Shown here piece by piece: positions 1-12,100 of a stretch of 64,000 nt of DNA. The position numbers and the translations under genes were made by a program. A model generated the notes under the pieces. The model was not told the origin of the DNA. It did not search any database and saw nothing but the letters and a program-made list of their open reading frames with translations. Position 1 is the first letter of the stretch. Each line of letters begins with the position of its first letter. The DNA lies in assembly GCA_000727475.1 (NCBI GenBank), contig KL647321.1:581691-645690 (forward strand), in the 5' to 3' direction. This stretch comes from Sarcocystis neurona. Taxonomy: Eukaryota; Apicomplexa; Conoidasida; Eucoccidiorida; Sarcocystidae.

Positions 1-590
1 AGCTGTACGTATTCGCCTTTCCCATCCTCCGAGCCTGAAAAGGGCTCTAGTGTAGTGCTTGAAGACCGGTAATTCACACTCCCCTAGGTCCGTGCAGTTC
101 CACCCGCGTACGTGACCTCTTCAGCAACAACCCACAGCAGATATCCGCCCAGGGGCGACAAATATACAAAAAAGCAAAGAGAAGAATGCGTACAGATAGG
201 TGCATGTAGAATTGTCTCCGTCTGTACGAGTATGTGCGTATGTCTATGTGATACATATATATATATATATATATATACGTATAGAGAGACACAGAGACAT
301 ATAGACAGATATAGATAGATAGATGCAGATAGCGAGACAAATCCTTTGACAGACTGATACAGACAATGCGAATATAATTAGAGAGAGAGAAGCACTGGTC
401 CACCCCGACAACTACGGAGGCCGGCGTCCACAGGTTTCCACGTGCGACGTTACGCAGCTTGCATGCAGTCCGCTGTAATTTGCGCCTCTCCACGTTGTAC
501 ACTTGCACGTAGGGGAAACCGCTATTGCAAACGAATATACACTTCTACACATGAGAATATCTGTAGACGCATCTACAGACGTAAACATAC

Positions 591-1515
591 ATATATATGT
601 ATGCATTAGTATGCACGCATAGATATACAATATCGTAGGGCTATATATGTGCATGTTCTATACACGTGTAGAACACATCTATAAACATAAACATACATAT
701 ATATGTATGGATTAGTATGCACGCATAGATATGCAATATCGTAGGGGCATATATGTGCATGTTCTATACACGTGTAGAACACATCTATAAACATAAACAT
801 ACATATATATGTATGGATTAGTATGCACGCATAGATATGCAATATCGTAGGGCATATATGTGNNNNNNNNNNNNNNNNNNNNNNNNNNNNNNNNNNNNNN
901 NNNNNNNNNNNNNNNNNNNNNNNNNNNNNNNNNNNNNNNNNNNNNNNNNNNNNNNNNNNNNNNNNNNNNNNNNNNNNNNNNNNNNNNNNNNNNNNNNNNN
1001 NNNNNNNNNNNNNNNNNNNNNNNNNNNNNNNNNNNNNNNNNNNNNNNNNNNNNNNNNNNNNNNNNNNNNNNNNNNNNNNNNNNNNNNNNNNNNNNNNNNN
1101 NNNNNNNNNNNNNNNNNNNNNNNNNNNNNNNNNNNNNNNNNNNNNNNNNNNNNNNNNNNNNNNNNNNNNNNNNNNNNNNNNNNNNNNNNNNNNNNNNNNN
1201 NNNNNNNNNNNNNNNNNNNNNNNNNNNNNNNNNNNNNNNNNNNNNNNNNNNNNNNNNNNNNNNNNNNNNNNNNNNNNNNNNNNNNNNCTATATATGTGCA
1301 TGTTCTATACACGTGTAGAACACATCTATAAACATAAACATACATATATATGTATGGATTAGTATGCACGCATAGATATGCAATATCGTAGGGGCATATA
1401 TGTGCATGTTCTATACACGTGTAGAACACATCTATAAACATAAACATACATATATATGTATGGATTAGTATGCACGCATAGATATGCAATATCGTAGGGG
1501 CATATATGTGCATGT
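591..1515. repeat. 106-bp satellite-like tandem repeat with assembly gap
   Basis: The motif GTATGCACGCATAGATAT recurs at 609, 715 and 821, and again at 1362 and 1468, always 106 bp apart, so the same unit lies on both sides of the run of N. Each unit holds a near-perfect inverted repeat around CACGTG (TTCTATACACGTGTAGAA) and a TATATATA segment. Copies are nearly identical, suggesting recent amplification. Confidence 0.9.
863..1287. other. Assembly gap (425 N)
   Basis: A run of N inside the 106-bp repeat array. The repeat phase across the gap is off by about 11 bp from a whole number of units, so the stated gap size is probably an estimate, and the true number of repeat units here is unknown. 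Confidence 0.98.
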
Positions 1516-3149
1516 TCTATATACGTGGAGGTACACATACCGATACATATATGTACGAAAAAGCGTAGATACAGACATCCACATATATGTAGATCCCTCC
1601 ATACAAATGCAGCACTTCTATATACAAAGACATCTAATTACACGTATAGGTGCGTGGATACATCGATTCGATCGCTGGCCTGATCCATGCGTGTATATAT
1701 CTGTAGTCGCTTACGCACGCATGTGCCTCGCATACACAAATGTACACACATATATATTTTCGTATGTGCTTATACGTATTCACACACCCTCGTGCTTTCA
1801 TACACAAGGCATTCTGGCAGCCCTTAGTAGTTCTTCGGCCTCTAACATGTGCACATATATATATGTACGTGCCTCGGTATACCACTTTATCCCTTTGTGG
1901 ACAAATACAAGAGAAGATATAGTAGTAGACTGAGTCAGTGGTCCAGGCACATATATAATGCACCTATAGTACAGATACATACATACATAAATATAGACAC
2001 TGCGGAATAGGAGATGGACAAGCAAGCAGGCATACACATCCCCTTCACAGAGGCGTATATGAACCCCCCCCTCCGGCTTCCGCCCGAACTGACAGGCTTC
2101 TAGGGAGGTACGTGAACTTTTTCATTAACGTCGAGACTGATATATACGCACGCACGGGGACATCCACGTTTGACGCGCATAGAGACACACGCGCATGCTT
2201 TCAGGCGGACGTACATATAATCCCGCAGCCATACATTCACATTGGTGGGCATGCAGTAATATCAATACACACACACACGTTTCCATATACCTGCGTACTG
2301 ACACACACAGAGAGATACATAGACATACAGATATACATACAGGTATACAGACATACATGGAAAACATAGATACAGACGTCAACACAGACCTTCTTTATTC
2401 ATACGTGAAAACATACATACATACGTACACACACATGCATACACACATACGTACCTACATATATATATATATATATGAATAGATACACAGATGTAGACAG
2501 GCACCTACATATACGCGTACAAACGTACATACATACGTGGGCATACATCCATATGTATAAATATATAATTATTGTATACACACATATACGTACATCTATT
2601 CATATAGGTACAAATACACACATGGATATATATACGTACATGCTTACGCATACGCGCATGTACAGGCATATATATATATGTATATATGTATGTATGTACA
2701 GATAGATAGATACGTATATCTACACATACACACTCGCACACGTACCCACGTCCATACATCTATACACGCAGGCACGCGCACACGCACACGTCCATATATC
2801 TGTACATACAGACATGGGCAGATATATGGATAGCTATTAACATCCATATATATATATATACTCGCAGTGTCCTGAATCTACCACACACATACAGCGCACG
2901 AAAACTTTCTACAAATACACATACGGATGTACACCTACATGTACAAACGCAGCAAAATTCGTACATATATATATATATATACGTGGACGTGTACTCCTCG
3001 CTTGACAAACCTCTGCAAACATATATATATATATATACATATGTAGGTGTACTTTCAGAGGAAGCCGTCAATATGTGTATATATATATATATGTATACAT
3101 ATATATAGATACGTATCTTGCTGGCTTGTCGAGTAATCAAGTGCCTCAC

Positions 3150-6100
3150 TTGCATATATGCAGTGTCGTTTTATGGGAGAAATAACAAGTGAGAAGCGCG
3201 GTGGATCCTTTGACGACGTCTACTCGCAGCATGGCCCCGACCAGCAACGACCGTCCTTCGACTAGCGCGTAAGTAATCGGCTGCAGCCGCTTGGTAGGAA
3301 CGACCGAATACAAATCTGCTGCCGACTGCAACAGCGCCGTCATCTGCATGCCCAAACCCCCCCCCCCCCCACCCACACACATATATATATATATATATAT
3401 CAGTACCCCGCGTTCCCACACCGACGAATGCAGCAGTTATCACAGCAGCAACGGCAGCACCTGTCGCGTTATTGTTCACGCCCCACGGTATCTTGCGGCA
3501 ACAGCACCAGCTTCAGCAGAGCCTTCCGGAACTGTGTCCATGTTATCTGTCTGAATACATGCAGAACGCTGACATGCAGATCGTCGTACGCACACACTAT
3601 ACATACGCATGTGCTTGCGAGGGCTGCTGCTACTGGTAGAAGACAAGTGACCTCCCACACGCAACAGCAACGTTCATACTGCCGCCACTCGGCAACAAGA
3701 ACAGCACCGCACGTCGTCAAGCAATCCTGCAGAGGCACGACCGGCGGCAGTAGCAGGACCGACAACAGCAGCAGCAGAAGCAACAGGGTCACTGGCGCCA
3801 CCACGGCAGCTCAGACGCTGCTACACGCAGCAGTGGCAGTGCCGTGCTGCCGACCCGTGGCCTGCAGGAGTTGCGGCAGCTGCATCGGTTTGCAACGTCA
3901 CCTCCTGCAGAGCAGCAGCCTGTTCATCCGTGTGCTGCCTCGCACGATGCCGCACACACGGGAATGGCACTTGCAGCGACTCGTACCTACTTGCGGCTAT
4001 GCGACGCAGCAGCAGCCGTACATCACTACTACACTGACAAGCTACCCTGTCCAATCGCAGCAGCTGTAGCAGCACCATCTCAATGCTTCGCAGATTCCCC
4101 CCTCCCGCAAGACGCATCACGACGTGTGCCTACGGGCGAAGAAAATATCTCAAGCAGCAGCAATTTGCCAATGCCTCTGCGAACACACGCGCACTGCAAC
4201 AAACAAGCAGCAGACTTGTGTAGAAGAAAGAAGCCGCGCGCTACTACTTCACCCGCAGCAGGGGGGCTGGTGAACTACCCTCATCGCTAAGCTTGTGTCC
4301 GACTCAAACGCGCAACATCAAATGCGAAGCAGCACAGCGATTCTACAAACGTAACCTGGTTCGCTTATAAAAAACCTCGCTGCCATCATCGTGACAGCAG
4401 CAGCGGCAGCAACAACTGTCGCCGTAACAACAGTAGCCAGCGCAACACGAGCAGCAGCAGCAACGTCCTTTCTCAACACCTCTTCGCACAGCTCTGCTGT
4501 TGCGCGCCTCCGGCAGGCGAGGAGGGAAAGACTCCTGCTGCTGCTGCTGTGGCTCCGTCGCAGTCCGACGCAGGACGCGACCCGGAGGTGGGTGCAGCAA
4601 CCGTAGCTACTTGCCAGCGGAGGAGGAGGAGGAGGCGACGGTGCAACACTGCGCTGCTGGCGATTCGCTGTCATCCCCGGTGGCTGCTGCGAGAGCATTC
4701 CTCGCTCAAACGTGTGTCCAGGACACTCGTTGCAGCAGCTGTTACTACGCCCGTCTTCACAAGAGGGCCGGGTACTGTCACACTACACAGAAGCCGACGA
4801 GATACGAGGTTCTTTTCGAGTGTATGTCCACCTAACACACTGCACCAGCGCAGCACAGTGACATGTTGGGTTGACGTCCCCCGGCGGGGAAGACTCCGCT
4901 GGCGCAGAGAGTCCTTCCAAAAATACGAGTCAATTTGATGTCTTCAGGCATCGCCTGCTGCAGCAGATCCCCGCGCACGTCTTCTTCTCCTTTTTCATCT
5001 CACCTGGTTGTGTGAAGGAATTCCTGGAGTGTCTATTAGCTTAAACCCCTTCGGTAGTCCAAAAGGAAGAAAGGAAAGAGTTGTCCCCGGCAGCGCGGAC
5101 CGCGTGACGCCGCCGCTCGCCCGCTTCATAAACAACGTCCCCAGGTGTCTGTACACCGCACGGAGATGCGGCAGCAGCAGCAGCAGCACAGTGCGTGCAG
5201 AGCAGCAGTTTCCTTCGAACGGGAACCGCAGCTCCCGCACCATCCGCTGAACTCCGCCAGCACCAACAAACCGGACGCAGACAGCAGCCGCAACACCGGC
5301 AACCGCTGCGGTGTGCGTACATTACTACAAATGCGGCAGGAGAACCACAGCACTAGTAACTAGTTCAGCCACGCAGCGGCAGCGGCAGAAGCAGCAGCAT
5401 GAGCAATAATACCAGAAGCGGCACCAAGTGGAGCAGACACGGCACCACAAGAAGCAGCCCGCGTACGCAGCCCTCAACAGCGACAGGCCGCAGGACGGCG
5501 TTGCTGCTGTTGCCGCTGCTGCTGGAGCAGGTCACACACGTCTCAACCCGAGCACACACTCGACGTCTACAAATGCGTGTTACTCCGTGTTACATCTCCC
5601 TGGAGCCCAGAAGAAAGTGTTTTTTTTTGTCTCCGTCGGAGCGCGTGGAAAGAAGAATAAGTTGAACAACGTGTAGGCTGCGGTCGTGCTCTCGCCCGAG
5701 TACTCGAGATACATCGTGCTGTAGCAGCGCCGAGGAGATGTAGGGGAAGACCAGACCTGCCGCGGCGACGAAGATCAAAGAAGGCAAGAAGCGTCTGCGC
5801 GAGCAAGCCGCGCGCTTGAGTCAGACAGACCCCGTACGAAGAAGACGAAGTAGAAGCAGCAAGATCGGTCACGTAGAAGAATAGGATTGCTGGAGACACG
5901 CGAAGGCCGCCACGGAGCAGCAAAAGAGAGGCGGTGACCAACGGGGTGGGCGAGAGGGCTGCGAGCAGAAACGAACGCTTCCGAAACTGCGGGAGGGGGC
6001 CGGGTCAACACGAGAGAAGACAGCAGAGGCGAGCGAGCAGAAGCGCATGCAAAAAAAGCAGAGGAAGAGCAGCCCAGGAAGTAGTAGTGCTCTTACTTGT

Positions 6101-9100
6101 AATTAATATGCTTGAGGAAGCGATTGATGAAGGTCGATTTACCCACGTTGACGCGCCCAACAACGTAGATGCTCTTCCCTAAAATTCCGTCCTCTCCTGC
6201 TGCACTGGTTGTGAGCAGCAGCTGCAGTCGTTTTTCGAGCTCTTCGAGTCCCTCACCTGCGCACGCGAGTCACAGCATATGCAAATGCGCAGACATTCAC
6301 CTCTACAAAAGACCAAGATATATACGAAATTACTTCAAATTAGACAAAGACATACTTGTGCTATCCTCACATATATATACATACGTATAGTACTAAGATA
6401 GATTCTCTCACGCCTGCACATACGTATATTACTATATATATGTAGAGACACACATACGTGTACACATGCCGCCTCACGTTATACTCGTGAATGCTTACAG
6501 ATATATACATATATATATGTTCAGTACGCTCACAATTTACTCGAACTTCTGGTATACTCATCTCTCTCTCTACATATATGTGTATATATATAGTTTCTAG
6601 TATGCTTGATTCATACACACCTGCAGGTTTGTGTATTCATATATATATGTATATACATACACATGTGTAAGCCGTTTCAATTTCTGTCCGCGAATGCTTA
6701 CATATACATATATATACAAACTGTGTACGATACTCATAATTGACTCGAACGCCCACGCACAGACACATCCGTAGTACATACGTCTTCCATATTATCTCTA
6801 AAATTCTGCCCCGGAAAGCTAATGAAGGTGTTGTCTAAATACGCCCGAAGAGAGATATATACACGTACATGTACACATTCATATATATATATGCGATTTG
6901 TATGGCACATACATACATATATTCAATGTGCATGGTCTACTCATAGATTTCTTTAGCTGTATACAGACGCATGCAATGGCAACACAGATGCGCGCTGCCG
7001 TGCTCCTACATGGTTCACGCCCTGCTACAAAAATATGGAAAGGGATATACGTCGATCTTCACACATTCACCAGGATTTACACATATTCATATTAATCTTC
7101 ATATTTCTATCTATTTATACGTATATATGGTGAGATAGAGGGAGACGAGTATATCAGAAGCCCGAGGAAATTACGAGTGCAGTACACATATATACATCCT
7201 TAAGCACTCACGAGTAAAAAATTAGACGTATACATCTATATATATATATGTATACGAATCTACCTACCTATCTATCTTCCTGTCTACCTATCTATCTATC
7301 TTCCTACCTATCTGTCTACCTATCTATCTACCTATCTGTCTACCTATCTACCTATCTATCTATCTACCTATCTATCTATCTACCTATCTATCTACCTGTC
7401 TACCTATCTATCTGTCTACCTATCTATCTATCTGCCTATCTATCTATCTACCCCTCTATCTACCTACCCATATATGCATATATATATATGTATGTATATG
7501 GTGAGGTCGTTGAATCTTCATGCAGACGTGGAAACAAATATATATGTGCGTCTGTTTACTTATCTATCTATCTACATGCATGTATTCATATATGTTTATG
7601 AATTTCAAGGACAGGTACAAGAAATCTCCACACACAGGCCGGCGAGTCCATATATGTCACCCGCGCCTCTTTGTCGACAGGCTGCAGAGGCGCACGAACA
7701 GCACGAATGCGGGCAAATAGTGACCGGAAGAGAAGACGATTCTTTCTGCTCGAAGAAGGGAAGGGAAATAGAGAGTGAATTTATATAGACGCTTGAACGT
7801 GCCAGCACTCAAAACCTGCACATCCATGGAGCCGCTCTGCTTACCTTTTCGTAGTGGCCACGCGTGTGTGGATGCACTAACATACTTTGAAGTGGGTCTA
7901 TGTGTGTGTGCCCACCACCCACAAGACGCTTTCATGCAATATCAAAAAGAAATATATATGCACGTATATTTACACATGTGTGTCTATACGTGGAGTGACA
8001 CATGTTACTATATATATATATATCCACATAGTTCACAACATGTGTATACACGTAATAGTGCTTGTATAAGATTGTCTGCTTAGACGTTTAACCATTTGAC
8101 CGGGGAGTCGAACGCACTTCCACAGAAGTGCAGACCTCTGCAGCTGGCTTGTTGAATAAGCCTACTTACGTCCGTACGCATATATCCACATATATATATA
8201 CATACATGTATATATATAAACGTACTTCATTACTAAGTTACCTCGGCAGCACATATACAGCTACGTGTATGTTACTAGTCTATGTCTGTAGCACGCATAT
8301 ACATCTATAAACCCGTATGGAGCCGTCTGACAGGGGCGCTTCGCAAGCGCCCATGACGTGTACTTACGTACACAACTTCGTGTGTCTACATATATGTATA
8401 CAGATGGAAATGCATGCGGATGTATGCACGTATGCATTACGGCCGGCGATGCATACGGATTTATGTGTACAAGCGTATGAGACACTCGCGGACATATGCA
8501 GACATATGCGTATCTATCCATACGTAGACACATATATTGATGCATATATATATATATATGTATACACTAGAACATGCTAAGACATGTGTTGCTCCATATA
8601 TGTCTACCTCCATAAGTTTACATATATGAGTGTGTGTAGATACACGTAGACATACGTAGATATACATATGTGTGTACGTGTATCTACACAGACATGCGTA
8701 GATATACGTGTGTATACGGTTATTTTGAATATATGTGAACTCATTTAGAGACATGCAGAAAGGCGCAGACACACGTATGGAGAGACGTAGGCAGACGCGT
8801 GTAGAATTCTTCGTTGAGCCGCCGCCGGGAGGAGCGCGGTAGGCAGGACGGCCCCCCCGCGCGGGCAGTCGACGGCTGCTTGCGGAAGACGATACGACTA
8901 GAGTTTAAATAGAGTGTCATGCCTGCCATCGCCAATGTCAGCATATATATAAGGAAAAAGACGTGTACGCTGCAGAAAGGGAAACGAGCCAGAACGTTCC
9001 AAGATCTTGCTCGAAGGTCCTCCGCACATTCACCAATACGTACACACTCGTCCTTCGCAGAGAGAGAAAGTCCCCTGCGCCCAGGAAAGTTTTCGATCGT

Positions 9101-12100
9101 CAAACTCTCGAACCGCAACGAAAAGGGCAATGCCTACTACACCCACGCGGACTCAGCGTGATCATATATACATATATATATATATACCTGTTGTTGAAAT
9201 GTCTTCGGAGACGCACACGCACATTTGCTTCCCTGTCTCTACGGAGCTATACATGCAGAAACACATATATACCTGTGTAGCGGCGAAATACACCTGCATG
9301 CAGACACACGCATATACATACGTGGAAGAAGAGAGATACACATACATGCATATAGGACTGAAATACATGTAGACGGACTTCTACGTACACACAGACGTGA
9401 CAGGGAGACAGATATATACACAAAGAGGTGAACACGTGTAATAGTGTTCTCCATACGAAGCACAAGTTTAGCCGTCTCTCACACAGAGACATACATATAT
9501 AAATATGTACATATATATGCATAGCTGGGTAAAGCTGTGTCCACAAGCATGTAAGACTGTTTTGTCACTACTACGGTGAAGAGGGTCATCAGGTCGTTTC
9601 TCCCTCGAGGATTTCAAGCCGTGCATGCGAGGGAGGACGCTGTCTGCATCTCGTTCTTTTGCATTTGTGGCGGTCCAGCAGAGAGAACAGCAGCGGCAGC
9701 AGATGGCAGGGAGAAAGACGAGCAGCAGAACCAGCAGCGTGTGCAGCAGGCTGCTGCAGCAACGGCGGCACGCCAAAGCAACAACACAGCCGTTGCTATA
9801 CAGTCCACAGCACGACAGGAGCAGGTGCAGCAGAGGTAGCGGAGGGATAGCCTCCTGAAAGCGGGGGAGCAAGTGCAGCGTCAAGAGGAAAAGCAACAGC
9901 TGCAGCAACAGATGAGGCAGCAGCAGAAACAAAAGCAACGGCGCAGAGAACGTAGCACCAAGGACACACAGCGACTGCAACAACGAAGCAACACCTTCCG
10001 TCCACGCCGTCGCAGCAGCAGGCAGGGAGTGCAGCAGCAGGAAGCGGTAGTATCTCGTGCAGGAGCAGCAGCCCGCTGCAAGCGTAGCGGAACTAATGAC
10101 ACCACGGCAGTACTAACGGCAGCAGCAGCACCCACACCAGCAGCAGACACGCGACACTTGCAGACACCAACAGAAACAGCAGCTGCCGCACCGGGACCGT
10201 GGAATCCAGCGTCACGGGATCAACAGCAGTAGCAGCGACGGCAGCAGCAATAGCAAGTTCCGTCACGAGACACAGGACCCGCAGCAGCAGCGTCCCCCCC
10301 CTCTCCCCACCACCGGCTGCGACGTTGCCACAGGGCGCGCCAGATTAGCGTTGCCAGCGGCTGGTGCAGTACCACCAGCAGAAGAGTCGGCGGTTGCAGC
10401 AGTCCCAACATCAACCGCAGCACAGCAGCAACAGCACTGGTCTGTCACCAGCAGCAGCCACGCGACAGCAGCAAAAACTGCAGCCGGATCTTCCCCTGCG
10501 TCTACCTGTAGAGGCCGAAATTAGGATGGTGTCGTCGATATGAACGTTTTGGATTTGTCGGACCATTCGGCGGACCCAGTCCTTCACGCTGCGGAGCACC
10601 AGCAACATACGCATCAGCTGAAGCAGCAGTGTGGCGGCAACAGCACGCAGACTGCACGGCAGCCGCAGCAGCAGGGGCCCTGCAGCAGGAGCGGCAGCAG
10701 GAAGGCCGGTGACGCACCACCACCACCAGCAGCAACGTGTAACAACACACCACCGTCAAAGCAGCGCCCGTTGAGGCGGCAGCAGCAGAGGTGCAGCGCA
10801 GATAGGGTCTGCAGCAGCACAGGAGTTCCTGCGAGAACGCAGCAGCGGCGGCAGTAGCGAGGCGGGTCATCGCAGCCACCCAGCAGCAAGGCCTGCGGTG
10901 CAGCAGCAGCAGCAGTCGCAAGAGAGGTGATGTTACAGCGCCCCCTCAGGACGACGAGGTGTACGAAGGCAGCACGGGGTCGTCTTACTCTGACGAGGTC
11001 GTCTTACTCTTTCTTGTTTGCTTGACGCGGCAAGCAGTCGAAGCGGTTAACAAGCCAGATCACCTGCGCGTAAAGGAGGCAGCAGCATCCAGACAATCCA
11101 GCAGCAGCAGGGGCTAGCAGCGGAGTTCACCGGTCACCTTCGTCTCTGGTGCGAGCGGTAGGTACAGGAACACGTCCTACTACAATAGCAGCAGCCTGGG
11201 CGTGGGACGGCGCAGCTGCGCAGCAGAATCCCAACGGTAGCCCAAAACGAAGCCATCATAGAAAAGTAGACCAACAGCAGCACCAGCAGTCTCTAGGTCG
11301 TTTACAGCAGCAGCGTTGCACGCTGCAACAGCCGCAGGAGCACCATCAGTAGCAGCAACAGCAGACGCAGTCGACATGCGGACAAATAGCAGCAGCAGAC
11401 CCGGCCCCCCCTCCCCCCCTCAACCAGGAAAAGCAGCAGAAGAAGAACCAGCAGGTGCAAAGCGACGAGGTGCGGCACCTCTTGGGCACCAGCGGAAGAA
11501 TGAGCACAGCAAGAGAAACTGGGCCGCAGCAGTAGCAGCAAATCCACGAGCAGGAGGCGGTGTTGTCCAGTGCAGCTTAAGAAGCGCATGCACCGTGTGC
11601 AGCACGCGCGGGGGCCGTGCGCCACAAGCATCCTTTCGGGTTGCAGCAGTCGTAGCAACAGCAGCAACACGAGCAGCAGCAGCAGCAGCACTGCAGCTTT
11701 GCTTGCATTGGCTACGTAGGAGCGGCAGAAGGATGCTGGCAGCAGTAGAACTATCCACAGCAGGAGCAAGAGCAGGAAAGGCAGTGCAGTAGCAGACGCA
11801 GCAGCCGCTTCCCCAGCAGTAACAGCCCTGTGGTGGAGGCGGCAGCAGCGACACAAGCAGCAGGACGAGCAGCCGCAGATGTCATATTCGACGGGCAGAG
11901 GGAGAGTAGTAGCAGCAAGAGCGAGTACAACAGGAGAATCAGTAGGAGGACGGCCAGCCATAGCCGGTGGTTGAGAAGCATCAAGAGCAGCAAGGAAAAG
12001 GCAGCAGGAGAGAAGAAACAGCAACAACGGCATGAAAGAAGCAGCAGGCGGGGAGCCGCAGCAAGACCCCAGCAGGGAAGGCAGCAGACGCAACAGTAGC

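Larger units (their letters stand above)
1..3149. repeat. Repeat-rich region, no resolved exon
   Basis: Mostly TA, CA and TACA/TATG microsatellite-like DNA with an embedded 106-bp tandem repeat and an assembly gap. The minus-strand YqeH-like gene must continue into this region, because its last located exon (ending at 3150) stops inside a codon, but no convincing downstream exon could be fixed. A possible acceptor lies near 2095 on the minus strand (after CCTGTCAG), but the reading that follows is not recognisable. Confidence 0.6.

Noticed and set aside
4850..4975. Minus-strand exon candidate reading QAMPEDIKLTRIFGRTL after the DTPG exon
   Set aside because: The exon at 3150-3343 (MTALLQSAADLYSVVPTKRL) aligns residue for residue with the family region following DTPG and joins in the same phase, so this one is not needed.
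6785..6825. Microexon NFRDNMED with good splice sites on the minus strand
   Set aside because: The flanking GTPase exons join directly with the correct phase and reading; inserting it breaks the G5-to-G1 sequence.
8085..8125. tRNA-like B-box (GTTCGACTCC on the minus strand)
   Set aside because: The flanking bases cannot form a T-stem and no A-box or acceptor stem is present. A similar B-box-like GGTTCGACGCC near 14868 also lacks an A-box.
8741..9130. Minus-strand frame with a signal-like segment (VFFLIYMLTLAMAGMTLYL), considered as the GTPase N-terminus
   Set aside because: It lies inside the intron between the G5 and G1 exons, which join perfectly in phase; the N-terminal zinc-finger exon is upstream at 14.0 kb. 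An independent small gene remains possible.
74..9550. Many Tyr/Ile/Cys-rich frames such as IYIYIY on both strands
   Set aside because: They are direct translations of T-A, TACA and GATA microsatellites; no domain or splice logic supports them.
9873..12099. Gln/Ala-rich plus-strand frames
   Set aside because: They lie in CAG tracts that are introns of the minus-strand YqeH-like gene, whose exons around them match in phase and motif.
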